From the NCBI GenBank assembly GCA_030141605.1, contig JAQGDQ010000031.1, positions 188,001-248,000 on the forward strand: a stretch of 60,000 nt of DNA. Direction: 5' to 3'. This document shows positions 42,301 to 54,890 of the stretch, in pieces (the stretch's first letter is position 1; each line of letters starts with the position of its first letter). The notes beneath the pieces are model-generated. The model saw only the letters and a list, made by a program, of their open reading frames with translations, was not told the DNA's origin and did no database searches. The position numbers and the translations under genes were made by a program. The DNA is from Tubiluchus corallicola. Lineage: Eukaryota; Priapulida; Priapulimorpha; Priapulimorphida; Tubiluchidae.

Positions 42301-45300
42301 AGCCCTGAATAAAACAAAAATAAGTATAGAAAACACATGTATAAGTATACGTATAAGTATAAGAAATAAGTATAGAAAAACAAAATTAAACAACTAGGAA
42401 AGCTAATGTTTAAAATAAGAACTAACACAAAGAAACATTAGTCTATGGTCAAGCGTGAGACCATTTTACGTCACTTATTACTTTTGGCTGTCGTTGACAT
42501 ACTATAAACTGATGACATACTATATTACGTTGAATTTGTAAGAACAGTAATGTTCTCCTCGGTTACAAAAAACTATTTGGGGTGCGTTAGAAATAGTTTT
42601 CATATAAAAATAGCAGAGCTGCTAAGGAAAACCTGCTGCTGCTGCTTTGTAACATTCAGCAAGCATCACAAAATATAAATTGCTACTGTAATCTGAAACA
42701 ACACAACCATTTTAACTGAAATAGCACAATAAAACACACAACCAAGCCAGATTAACAATTAATTAAATTACCTAAAAATAGAGAACACTTAATTAAATTA
42801 CATTAAAATATAGTGATTTTGGAAGCAAATCCATGTTCAGAAAATAATTAGTCACAATAATTACAGTGTCACATTGCAAAATTTTAATATAACTTAAATA
42901 ATTGTCTAACTTGGTGGTGTGTTTTATTATGCTACTATAATAACTTGGAACATATATTAATTATGTTCCATTTCATTATTTTAGGATACTGTGACCTTCA
43001 AATAACCTTTGACGATGTACTCAATCGATACAGTTCAATACGTTTTTTCACGAACCTTTATTTGTTCGATGCACTGATGAAGTAGGCCTCTATAAAAAAA
43101 CTAAAAAGTCTGTAACGATCAAGTGAGTAAATGTTGTTAATCCGTGAAGGGCAAAAGCTATTTTAACAACATTTGTCATTAAAATGTTATTACCTAAAAT
43201 TTACGAATCAATATTTTACCTTTCTCGCTCGACTGAAGCCTTCAGAAAATCCACAAAATTCTTCTCATCATAGTTATCAGGAGTGAATGTCATCAGCTGC
43301 TCTATTAAGCCAGCCTAAAACACAGATGCACTCCTTACACTTGATACTAATTATAATGATGCAACGTTACATCATTAGGAAGAAGAAGAAAAGAAGAAGA
43401 ATGAACTAGACGTCTCTAGAATTCGATTAGAATTGTTTTGATAATTGTTTAAGCTCAGCAGAGAACACTTACAGAGAAGAAAGGCCGGTGGCTAACCAGA
43501 CACTCCACCTTTCTTCCTGCACTACAACCTAGTAAAGCTGATTACACCTAGCAAGGTGGCCTAAGAGTTCAGTTCGAGCAGCAAATGGCTTGAAATATAC
43601 TGAACTCACAACCCCTGGACTGCCAGCACTGTATCACTCAGCAAATGCATCTTAAACTTTCAAACAAAAAACTGAGCCATCAGGCAATATAACACTACTG
43701 CATTTTATTTCACTTCTATGAAAAATTATTATTTAACAACTACAATTACAAAAGAAATACACTTATATCTTGGTTTGCCGGACCTCGCTTGTACGGATAT
43801 CGGGAAATTCGCACAAAATCTGATCCATTAAAACGTCCAGCATACTACGGACACAGTCCGTTATTTCGAGAGCTGACCGCTAGTTGGTGGTCACTTTATT
43901 TACATCCAAGCAGAGTGTAAAGACATGTATGTAACTTGCATGTCAGCTTGTTTAGGGGTTTAACCAGCATGCGAAAGTGGGTCAATTATGAGTCAATTAT
44001 GCGGTTATTTGAGTCAATTCTTGACAGTTTTCATATGCTTTTGAAATAAGAGCGGTACATACTAAACGCCTGATTCAACATTACCGTGAATCTAATACAC
44101 GGCACTTACTATATAACTACTAGCTTAGTATTGGAAAATACAGACAATCGGCAAATTCGGACTGATGACTACCCGCTTTTGTCCGGTAAACCCAGATATC
44201 AGTGTATAGATTTCTAAACATATACATTGTTATTTTACCCTTTCGAGTCTCAGTGCATCAACACTGCAATGAAGGTCCTGAATCTCACTCAGCTGTTGTT
44301 GAATCTGCATTTGTAATCGCTGCATTTGCGATGCATTGGCTCGCTGCGAGCACAACGATATCATTGACGCTAGCTCTAACTGTGAAGAAAAAACTTAGAA
44401 CAATGTTGAGAATGTTTAGCAACATCAGATGTGAGCACAACGATATCATTGACGCTAGCTCTAACTGTGAAGAAAAAACTTAGAACAATGTTGAGAATGT
44501 TTAGCAACATCAGATGTGAGCACAACGATATCATTGACGCTAGCTCTAACTGTGAAGAAAAAACTTAGAACAATGTTGAGAATGTTTAGCAACATCAGAT
44601 GTGAGCGCAACGATATCATTGACGCTAGCTCTAACTGTGAAGAAAAAACTTAGAACAATGTTGAGAATGTTTAGCAACATCAGAGAATCTTACACAGTTA
44701 GCACACAATGTACAAAATTGTTAAACAAAAATAGTAATTACAATCTGTGTTATATGTCTCAGCACACGAATGACAGAGCAAGATCAACGAGGGCAGGTGT
44801 ATTACTGCTTAAATATTCACAAAATTTAACCTTTAAAAGTAGGTAACAGAAAGAATAACATTTTTATTTAGCTTACTTATAATGAAATAAGGTAAGTTTT
44901 ATATCTGTCTTTTCTTTAAAAAATTCAAGAAAGTGATAACAATTACAATTAATAAATGATTGTAAAAACTATTGATAGCTATTATGAAAATTAGTTTCAA
45001 GTTTTTTCGAAAAGCATTAACATAATAAATGCAGAATTATGTTAATAAAAACATCCTAACATACTAACCTAACAAGTTTTTCACTAAGACACTTATTTAG
45101 GTATGTGGATTGGATACTTTGTTTTACTAACACATAAATGGGAAAAACTTAAATAAATCAATTATCTAATTAGACCCAACAGTTTAGTGATTAATTTCAA
45201 ATGTGGCATTAATTTATGAAGTGAAACAAACACGGCTACTCCAGTAAAAATACAATACAGTTCATTTAACAACTTTGTGGCCCGTACGGTTTGCAGCTTT

Positions 45301-48300
45301 TTGCCATGTATGGGTCTCCCAGCCCACATCTGTATGTAAACCATGTATAATGTTTCCAAATTGTGAACTTGTGATGTGGGTTAAATAAAAAACAAAAAAA
45401 CAACATAAAAAGTTAAATTAAACAAAACAAACTATTGATCCAAACGAGAAGATTTGCTTCGCAAGGTACGTCACTTTTTAATGTAAATTGTACTATGCGA
45501 AAATTTTTAACTACTTTTTGGCAATAAAGTATAGTATACCATTCTATATTATAGTGAAAATGATATAGAATAGCAACAGGTTCTTTATGCTCTGAGCAAG
45601 ATTTAGACTGGATCTAACTTGTAAATAAAGGTTTATAAAAGTTACCCTCAGCTTTGACAGATGTTGCTTGGCTAGATTGTATTTGTTACACAACATTTCC
45701 TTATCCTTAGCAAGTGCTGTAACCCTTTCCTCTAGCTGCAAGCGTCTGTCATTGACCTGGATACGGAAAATCAGAAGTTAATTATAAAGCTATCTATAAT
45801 CAAATAATGCCAATAAGCTTTTTCACAGTTTCTGCGATTGATGGTGATCGTGAAAAGTCAAAGGTTTCCTGAACCCAACAATGTTATCTGAATAGAAACA
45901 AAGCATTTGTTTATACTTGACAATGCCTCGAGGCGCATACTCCTGTATTAGTAACAGTTTTTGGCATTAATTATTGCTTCATTTATTTCATTTTAGGTGA
46001 ATTGTTACTATTATTTCGCTAGCCCGTTTTTGGATGAGAATAACATGTTACTTTAAAACCATAAGCATGTAGTATATAATAAAAATAACCATGTGTTTTA
46101 CTCATTTCACCTATATGTAGTTATGTGCATAAAGTCACGTGACTGTTGTAGTTAAGAAAGACGTGTTTGGTTCAGTTACCTTTGACCTACAGCAACTGTG
46201 CGTACGCAGAGCAAAACTGTGAAAAGGCTTATTATGAGTCTAATATGCAGAAAGTTCTGCAAAATGAATGATTTTACAGCATGTCTTATTACCAGGCAAC
46301 ATTGCAGGGAAAAATCATAACATTTTAGCAGTTTGTAGACTACTGCATGTCAATACAATCACAGCACAAAATTAGGAAAGAAGCAGTCATGGAAATCCTA
46401 TATAATAGAACGCAATTCCCGAGTTCTATACATGAATGCATAAAAATAATGTGAATGCAAAAAATTATCAGCTTTCCAATCATTTGTGATGATAGTTACT
46501 CCATTTATTAATAGGCAAGGAAAGGCTAGAAAGAGAATTAACTACTAATGTAAAATTTCACACCAATTAATCAACTAATTACTGAAAATATTATTAAAAT
46601 TAGGTTAGTTAATAATGCAAACAACCAAACAGTATGTACAATTAGACATTTATCATATCAATACTCAAGCTAAAAGTTCCCAGAGAAAAATTCTGCAAAC
46701 ATGGATCAACTGATTTAGTCCATAACAACACAAAACTTAGCCTACCTCAGCAAAAAGCGAATTTCCTTTTTTCTTTGTATCAACCTGCTCTAAGTGCATG
46801 TTATCTACCTGAACTTGCAGCTCCAGCATGGTTTCTCTGCATTTCTAAAATTTTCATTTAAACACACACGTAAATTCAACATATTTGGCTAAAAGAGAGC
46901 TATGCAAAACACACTTAAAGCAAAGTAAATAATGAGCAATAATGAGCTTAGTAATCTGGTGTGTCCAAAATATGAAGTTCATTTATGGTTATGGCATTAT
47001 AAAAATAAATAAAACCACAAAAAAATTAAAAACACATGTTAGTGTTCTTTGCTAGATTTCCAGAAAAAATTGCTCATTATTGCAAAATGGGTGGTCATTA
47101 TAGCCTGAACCTCAACCAACTAAAGATGGGCAATCGGGCAGCTGATAAGATTATTGAAAATTATCTATGAAACAGGTTAATAGTATCGCCGAAAACAAAC
47201 AGTCATACTAAGTGTGAAACAGTAAATAATGAACAAATGTACATGTATATGTCTATATGTACATGTATATATTTATGACACACAAATATGTTTTGGTATC
47301 ACTACTAGCAGGTTTCTCACGGTCCGGACAGGTCTATACACTGAGTGTAGAAATGTGCATTAGAATACTTGCTCCACCAATGTTAACTTTCATTATGTAG
47401 TTGCTTATTAACAGGGCCACATTGGCTTTTGCACATTTGACAATAACAACTTCTTGTGACATGTTAGTAAAACTGAATCTTGTAAATAAACAAATAGTCT
47501 GCATGGCCGTAGCAGCGAAATAAACAGACCTGGGTGACTGCGCTTAGTGCAGAGCTCGGGCAGCAGTCTACCGCCTTCCATGGTAAAAGGGTTAAATCAC
47601 AGTACATTACCTCTACTTCATTACAATAAGATGTTGCACGTGCTTGTGCTTCAGACAGATCTTCCTTTAGTTCAGTTAATGCTCTTTCTGCTTGAATATT
47701 TCTCAGTTTGGTTGAATGTAGATCACACTTTGCAGTGGCCAATTCTTCTTGAAGCACAGCCTGAAAACATTATCTTTCTACAGTGATAGTATGCACCTAA
47801 GTATTGATAGCCAATCATTGCTATTAGAATATTCATTTAAGCAGATTGGTATTACAGGTAGTATTTTTGTCTACATCTACTGTGTATAAGTATCAACTAT
47901 TAGCAGTTAATATTAAATAAATTGTAGTTAAAACAATCAGCCAAACTCGCCTACTATCCACCAGCATTCGTGTCCAGTCTAACGTGCAGCTGCAGGTCTG
48001 CCAGCTATTGCAAGCAACCATGACAACCAAGTTTATCACGTTATTCAGGGATAGAAGACCTATGAAATTCTGTATCTAACCATATAATTTTTTATCAAGT
48101 GTTTCCACTGAGAAGAAAAAATAAAAAACTCAAACATGTAGCAATGAATTCACTAGAATTAAAAATGAAGCCACGAAGTTCACTGGACGAATAATAACAC
48201 TGGGCACAATGATAACATAAAGATTACTACTTCAAAGTGTAATATCTGTTTTTGAAAATACAGTAGGTGCCGGTTAAAGGACTCACTTTGGGACAGAAGT

Positions 48301-51300
48301 GTTTTGACCCAATTAACTGACTCAGTCAATTAGCCGAAGTGTGTAGTATATTACTACTATAAAAGTATGAGTCACTCATCACCTTAGTATGCATTACAAA
48401 GGTCTTTAATGAATTTTAGAAACGAATTAATGTCAAAATTACCTATTTGCAATTATTTAAGAAGCATAATTTATGTAAATGAATTAGTGAAAAAGAAAAA
48501 AATCGCAACAATCTAATTATCACCATTAAAAATTACAAAAAGTCATGCAAGGTCGGTTGCCTCATTTCTTCATGAAAAGGCTGGTTTATGAAATTCTACT
48601 AATTATAAAAACAATTAAAATCTGTTGCTGTATGCTGTACATATTTACACAAAACACCTAGTCGCCTTGTGCTTGAGCTGCAGTTGCTGATGACCTTGTG
48701 AAAAGCAGCAGGAGCTTCAAAAGCAAACCACTGTGCAAGTGATTAAATGCTTAGCTTCCAGAAATAATAAGAGTAATGGGAGTAAATAAGCGGGTGACAG
48801 ACTCAAAGCAAAACCGCTATGGTAATATATTAGCGCATATGATAAACATACTGTACCTGCTCATAAATAAAGCTGCATTTAACGTGGCTGTTTCTATGTA
48901 TATTATATAGCACAAAATTGATGTAAAGGTGATGTAAAAGCAGTAAAAAGTATGTGAAGTAAAAATATTGAGTCAATTATATGGAGCTACTCGTGTCAAT
49001 TACCAACAGTTTTTATATACATTTGAATAGGAGTTGCCCATTCCAGGTGTTTTTGAGTCAATTAACCGTGAATCTAATAAACAGCGCCTACTGTAACAAT
49101 ATACTATGCCATATTAATTTTTCAGCATCAACAACAGCAGTTCCCTAACAACAACAGAGTTACACTTCTGACAGAAGGAATCTTTATTTAACATGTTCTG
49201 TTACCTTCTCTTGTGCAAGTTTATTATAATTTTCTTGTAGTTTCAGAATTTCTTCACTAGATGTCACTGACAGACTGCTAACATTCATGTGTTGATCCAG
49301 TTGCTCCTTTAGCTGCTCAATTGTTTGCAACTGAACTTCAGCCTTCTTTTGGTATTCCAGCAATTTAATCTTGCTGTCATCCAACTGTTCTTGAACTTCT
49401 TCGAGCTATAATTACATGCAAATCAATGTTATTAATGACACAAATAAAAGACATTGAAAACGTCGGTTTTTGCCAAATACTTTTCTCTCAACAACAGTAT
49501 GGAATCTTGCTGGCCTAAATGTGATAAATGTCTTTTGAACAATCCTATCACACATACATGCTTTACCATTAATGTATAAATACATAAATTTTCATCAGAA
49601 GAAGGAAATAATATTGTTTGTCAACATACAATTTTTAAATTGCAAACTGTCAAAGTATCTATAAACTAGGTTAAACAACCTTTTTGTAATCTATCTTAAG
49701 CTGTTAAAACTGCTAAATTTAAAAAAAACGTGGATCGTTGTCTTTTCATATTTCAGTAAACTTGCTATCATGTCATTAGTAATTATAATGCTTTTTATTT
49801 TGTGATCTAGAATTTGTATTTATACGCCTCGCCTAAGTCAAGCGAGAATGTATATTTTATTCTGTTAAAATTCAACCATATCGGATGGTTAAGGATGCAA
49901 AGTTCTGACAATAAATCTTAAATTTTAATCCAAATTTCTCCTTTCTGCCGAATTCTTGCACATTTTGTCAAATGCAAGGAAATAGCTCAACCTTTTGAAT
50001 GTATACTTGTCACTGCCTTGCTAAGTACATGTAAATAACTCGACTTTCTGATTGTGTATTTGTCACTTTATCTATGAATGTTAACAATCTAATAACAATG
50101 ATAATAATATTAATATTTATTTTATATAGCACCTAATTCTGATCTACACAAACAGACAAATGGCTACAAATCACAAAAGTATCAAAAATCAACATGACAG
50201 AATTAAAAAAGTTCACAAGATTGAACTGTAAGCCTGAGAAAAACATAAAAACACACAGAGTCTACCGTTAAACATTTATTTTACAAATACTCTGGCAATG
50301 ACTAGAACTTCAATCATCAAAAACTATCAATTAATATTAGCTGGGTGAAATAATAATTAAGAGTTTGATACCATCTAAGGTACAATATGATTGTTCTGAG
50401 TTCTGACTGGTATTCCATAACATTTCATATCTACTATCCTAAACAGCTTCTATCCAGCTTGCAGTGTAGCCACTCGATTAATATCGTCATCATCATCTAA
50501 TCACCCACCTTGCATTTAAGTTTTTGCAGGGCTTGACATTTCTCAAATTCAGCATCTTGTTTTAGCTTTTCAAAATCTCTTCTCCAATTCTTCTCTATAA
50601 TTTCATTCTCCTCCTGCTGACTTGCAGTCAGGCTAGTGAGACGAGCCACTTCTTGTTTTAAGTTAAACTTTTCCTGTTCGATCGCCTGAAAAACAAATTA
50701 TCATTTAAATAGCAAAACCCCGCAAAAAATTTTGCACACAAACCTGAACACCATACCACAATACAACATCACACCACCCACAACACACCACACAAACCAC
50801 ATCAGACCACCCACACCATGCCAACAACCCACATCACACCACCCACACCATTTATCTGTAAGATCAAGCTCAATATATACCTTCCAAAAACCATAATTTC
50901 ATTACTACACTGCTTCACTAGCCAACAGCTACAAATGTTATCATATGAGCTCTAAAAATGTTATCATAATTAGCTGAAAGGAGCTAGGGGCTATCCACAT
51001 ATAACAATATTTTCGGCCAATTTCGAGGACCTACCTACCTTTAGTTATAATGGCATTATCATTACTCCAGCCACCCTCCCTACCCTAAACTTGATATCGT
51101 TATATATGGATTGCCCCTTTAAGTTATTTGCCTTTCTGGCAGTTTACAAAAGCAGCAAAAGAATCTTGAGTAATGACAAATAAGCTCTAACCCAATAGTT
51201 CAAAAGCGCATCATTCAAGGCCTGTTTTAAAATCTTGACTTTCTCATTAAAGTCTAACAGTCTTATGCAAGTCATAGACTATTTGTCAATCGTGTCAGAA

Positions 51301-51639
51301 AATAGACAAGAACATATAAACAACAGAATTTTTAAATTCGAAAATTTTGTTTCGCACAATGTCTGCACACACATCCAAACTATTATGCTAGAAATAAACG
51401 ATCAGTACTAATCATGAATGAGACCAAATTGGCTGTTAAATAATTGCCTCTATTTTAGACTGAAGTCTTTGTGACTGTTCCTCGACTTGGTTGAGTTGAG
51501 CATTTAGTTGAGTGTTTGATTCCAAAAGTTCTTTTCCAAACTGAGCAGCTAGCCGAGCATCACGATCCTTTGCTTCCAATGCTTCACGTAATCTGCCCGC
51601 CTCGCTAATGTCAGTTTTTTTCGGGAATTCAGTTTCCAT
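39367..51639 (-). CDS. SPDL1: Spindly: dynein-dynactin adaptor of the kinetochore corona (coiled coil)
   Basis: Twelve minus-strand exons: 51448-51639, 50509-50685, 49205-49405, 47611-47760, 46746-46844, 45646-45756, 44239-44379, 43220-43314, 42111-42304, 41083-41247, 40420-40539, 39367-39476. They join in phase to 584 residues (human Spindly is about 605). The protein is mostly coiled coil to about residue 450, then Ser/Thr/Lys-rich. Motifs in order: CC1 box AAQFGKELLE (residues 31-40), which in this family contacts dynein light intermediate chain; the Spindly motif GNSLFAEVNDRR (residues 267-278), which contacts the dynactin pointed end; KKVSFDE (522-528), a candidate PP1-docking site; and the C-terminus CKQQ, a CAAX box like that farnesylated in human Spindly. 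Known role: recruits dynein-dynactin to kinetochores through the RZZ complex and helps silence the spindle checkpoint. Intron 1 has a GC donor. Exon 7 has its acceptor copied in an 85-bp array. A read-through end after exon 11 (stop near 40361) is possible but less likely than the spliced CKQQ end. Confidence 0.92.
43760..44204. mobile_element. pogo/Tigger-like MITE (Spindly intron 7)
   Basis: Left terminus CACTTATATCTTGGTTTGCC and reverse-complemented right terminus CACTGATATCTGGGTTTACC continue into CCGGAC on both sides (21 of 24 identical). TA flanks both ends (43758-43759 and 44205-44206). No transposase frame is present. Its interior (about 43975-44115) resembles the right part of the element at 48261, suggesting nesting or recombination. 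Confidence 0.75.
44348..44686. repeat. 85-bp tandem repeat (four copies) containing the exon 7 splice acceptor of Spindly
   Basis: Copies start at 44348, 44433, 44518 and 44603 and are nearly identical. On the coding (minus) strand each unit holds a pyrimidine tract, an acceptor (TTTTTTCTTCACAG) and the first 33-40 nt of exon 7. The copy at 44348 is joined to the rest of exon 7 and has the working acceptor (exon start 44379). The other three place copies of the acceptor at 44464, 44549 and 44634. Confidence 0.95.
48261..49093. mobile_element. TA-flanked DNA transposon relic/MITE (Spindly intron 3)
   Basis: Left end CAGTAGGTGCCGGTTAA and reverse-complemented right end CAGTAGGCGCTGTTTA share CAGTAGG-GC. 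TA lies on both sides (48259-48260 and 49094-49095). Both are in the style of pogo/Tigger termini. It is 833 bp with no transposase frame. The segment GAGTCAATTA...CCGTGAATCTAATA is shared with 43.98-44.11 kb. Confidence 0.65.
50748..50852. repeat. C/A-rich degenerate tandem repeat
   Basis: Imperfect units of the type CACACCACCCACA and ACATCACACCACCC over about 100 bp in Spindly intron 1. No G-containing codons, no open frame. Confidence 0.7.
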
Positions 51640-52040
51640 AATGAGGTGCCTACAAAAAAGCTCTAAATTACTTTGATAAAACCGAGTAACCCAAGAAATG
51701 ATTTCACGAATCTCTTATGATTATCAACGAGTTTCTTGAATTTCCCGGAAAATGCTTTTGTTGGTTAGTGTTTGACTTCTCAAAAAATTTCACGCACCGC
51801 CACAGCTTGCTCGAGATTTTTGTGTCGAGACTATTACTAATAATATAGAATATAGATTATTAGTAATTACATAAAACTTATTGACCGAACACTATTGTCA
51901 CTTGCAAACTTCACGTATTGTTTTATTCTTGGTATATGACATTTCAAAGAATGTATATATATATATATATATATGGCGGTTCCTTCCCATCCAGTTGTCA
52001 ATGTTAACAATTCTTTTTCTCATAAGATCAACATGGGTCG
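51640..52040. other. Upstream region of Spindly
   Basis: 400 bp between the Spindly start codon and a LINE relic. It includes a (TA)n run at 51953-51973. It must hold the Spindly promoter; no TATA box at a convincing distance. Confidence 0.4.
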
Positions 52041-52324
52041 CTACTTAAGGCTTTCTATATGAATTTTAGTGTAATCAAGTTCGCCACAACGTACAAGGGA
52101 GTTAAGCCACACATGAGCTCCAAATAATTCTTTACCGGATGAAAACCTGCTCCTATAACAGCTTTCATCACTTGTATAGTATAGTATGTCTTCAAAGTAA
52201 GAGTGCTTTCGTGATAACCATGCTTCATCTCCATACAAAATTATTGGCAGTACCGTTGTTTTAAACAAGCTAATCACTACAGGTAACCTCAGCCCACTAT
52301 ATTTGCGACACTTCTTGATATTAA
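52041..52324 (-). mobile_element. LINE relic: 3' end of reverse transcriptase ORF
   Basis: The minus strand reads MISLFKTTVLPIILYGDEAW, matching the end-of-RT pattern LF-x-x-x-V-x-P-x-x-LYG-x-E-x-W of LINE elements. It continues, across the hAT MITE, from the piece at 52740-52890. Confidence 0.7.
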
Positions 52325-52332
52325 ACCACCAG

Positions 52333-52731
52333 CAGTGGCGGATTATGATTTTATGGGCCTTAGGCTTGAGCTTGGAACGGGCCTTTTAAATGTTGCTACA
52401 TTGCTGAGCTGACGTGTTTTTGTGGAGCTCTCGTCGTTTGTAAGTTTGTTTAATTTTGTGAGTTTTTGCCCACCGATTGTGATAAAAATTATATCTTCGT
52501 GATCCTTGATTTGTGGACTAGGACTATATAAACACGATTACAACTTGGTGAATTTCTGGGCTAGATGGCAACTAAAATAAGCCAATCAGAAACTCTGAAA
52601 CTCGGGTCCCTTGCTCTTTTGTCAATTTATTATTTTGTAAAAAAAAAATTTTTCGTTTTATTTTGCCGGGCCCCTTTTGATCCCGGGCCTTAGGCTTCAG
52701 CCTATTCAGCCTATAGGGTTATCCGCTACAG
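52333..52731. mobile_element. hAT MITE with 8-bp target duplication ACCACCAG
   Basis: The element starts CAGTGGCGGATTATG and its reverse-complemented right end is CTGTAGCGGATAACC. It is flanked by perfect 8-bp duplications ACCACCAG (52325-52332 and 52732-52739), the target size of hAT transposons. Its 399 bp hold no transposase; GGGCC-rich blocks near both ends add to the terminal symmetry. It sits inside the LINE relic, so it inserted later. Confidence 0.9.
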
Positions 52732-52739
52732 ACCACCAG

Positions 52740-52890
52740 TGCAAAGTTCTCTGTCGAATCTGATTTGAGTGTTTTTCAAAAGCTATTGTAGTTTATTATC
52801 AATCGTGATCCCTAACACTTTGCTTTCTTCAGTATATAGAATTTCTTTAGTTCCCATGTTTAAATTGGCTGGCTGATTTTGCTTATTGCA
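52740..52890 (-). mobile_element. LINE relic: RT segment with KVLGITID motif
   Basis: On the minus strand MGTKEILYTEESKVLGITID is the conserved stretch after the catalytic RT core in LINE elements. One stop codon follows soon after. It joins the 52041-52324 piece once the hAT MITE is discounted. Confidence 0.75.
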
Positions 52891-53107
52891 TTTACCCATT
52901 TACCCATTACCACATGCTGCCAGAGGTACAGCTCACCCACCAAGAGCGCTCATTGGTGAAAAGGAGGCACAGTTTGCTGCTAACGCATAGGTCTCGAGCG
53001 ATACCCTGTGGCAGTATATGAATTGCGCGCATATTAAAAGAAAAGAGTGTGTATTTCAACACACAGTGGCTAAACACACTATAATATAAGAGTTCAAGTA
53101 GAGCTCG

Positions 53108-53470
53108 TGCTGTTCGCAAGCGGATTAGTCTAGTTATAAACTCTTGATATGCCTAACCTCTTATTAGGTTAGGAACACCACTCCGCACATGCGCAGCAAA
53201 TTGATTAATTAAAAGTAAGTTTAAGGAATAAAAGCTTACTGGTTATAAAGAGAACAGTAGGACTGTTCAAAGAAAATTAAAGGCAATGCATGCGAAATAA
53301 ATTTGAAAAATCATAGAGCGTAAAGGTACGCAGAAGTAAATTAGATGGATCCGATGCTGTTTGCGAGTGGTTTAGTTTAGTTTTAAACTCACAATATGCT
53401 TAACCTCTTATTAGGTTAGGAACTAAAATCCGCATACGCGCAGCAGATCTAATGATGAATAGTAAGGCTG
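53108..53470. repeat. Direct repeat, period 247 bp, each copy with a hairpin
   Basis: About 115 bp beginning TGCTGTTCGCAAGCGGATTA at 53108 recurs at 53355. Each copy carries an inverted repeat AACCT-cttatt-AGGTT; at 53152-53173 the full stem is CCTAACCT/AGGTTAGG. Shared CCGCA-AYGCGCAGCA follows. Possibly part of an LTR-type or satellite-type repeat. Confidence 0.7.
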
Positions 53471-54890
53471 GAACTTAATAACTTACTAATTCGTGAAAGT
53501 GGTTAGGGCCACTCTAGGGGGAGGAAAGTGCCCTAACATAAGAAAGTAATGGGCGTATTGCGCCACTGCAGAACGCTATGGTCAGGTTAAAGTAAAACCG
53601 GTTATAAGTGGTATAAGAACTAGAGGTTCTATAGGGTTTAAATGAGAGAAATGCAGAACATAACCTCCGGCACGGTAGACATGATCCCCGAATATATGAA
53701 GCTACCAGCACCCAAGACATGGGACAGAATTTGACGTGACCTTAGACGACCTAATACTGACCAAGACAGGTCCCACGAAAAGGTCTGAACGTAACGAGAG
53801 GGTCGACTTAAAGGAAGTTTAATGGCAAATGAAGCCATGAAAGTTTAATGGCAAATGAAGCCATAAGATAACAGGCTGGTAACATTGGATGATGGTAAAG
53901 GAACCACCCAATTAGGTGATAGGGGATCTGTGTAAATAGGTGTACTAAGTATGAAATTGTTAAATGACACCAAGGATACTGCGTATTGTATTTATGTTAC
54001 AGGATAAAGGGACAGTTGGAGATGGAAGGCGGGAAGAAGATGGAAGATGGCAAAGACAACACGGGGTACATCTGAGGAAGGATCTCAGGAGACTAGCGGA
54101 TTCATAAACCCCGGTCCAGGAAGCCTGGAGGAACTCAATGGACAATGGTATCCCGCCACCATGACCTCCAAGATGGAACATCCCATAGTAGATTAGGATG
54201 TAACATATAGTGTTGTAAATGTGAATAATTAAGGAGCTCCAAGGAGATGCGACCGTGAAGCGGAACATTAAATACGTGCCACATCTGGAGTGAGTGTTAG
54301 GGGAGGAAAGTTGTCATGAATAAATTTATGAATCTGTAATTTGGTGATTAATTAATAGAATTATCAACTGAATTAGATTCAGTTGATAAAACGGATACCT
54401 CCTTGATTTGATAAGATAAATTTATTGATTGATTATAAGAACTCACTCAGCTGGTAAGGCACGAGATTTAATGCGAAGCAAATTATTTTCACAGGTGTGT
54501 TTTTTCGTTTACTGAAGGTAAACAGGTGTTCATTAAGTGAGAGCGAAATCTTGTTTTATAACCTTATGCAAGCGTAGATAAACGCTCTATATAACATTAT
54601 GCAGAGTTACACATAATTGTCAAGAAAGTCGCGATAAGCAAAACTTCTTTGGAAAGCCAAGCTTGCGAGGAAACTTTGGGAGCAAGGAATTCTGAAGACA
54701 GACCTGGCGTGCAGCTAAACTTCCCACGTAGGAGAAAGAATTCTTGAGCCACCTGGATGGTCATAAACTTCTTAGCAGGGAGATGCTAGGGTAAGCCAAG
54801 GATGTCACCTTTCACCTTATTGCACCATATTGCGTTTGAGTGCGAAATTGCGAGAAGCGGGATCTTGGAGTTATAAACTCGTGTTGAGGA
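53471..54890. other. Repeat-like non-coding sequence
   Basis: G-rich, non-A+T-like composition compared with the flanks, with a 26-bp local duplication (gaaagtttaatggcaaatga at about 53812 and 53838). No retroelement protein frame was recognised. It lies between two parts of a broken LINE, so it is probably inserted DNA. Confidence 0.4.
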
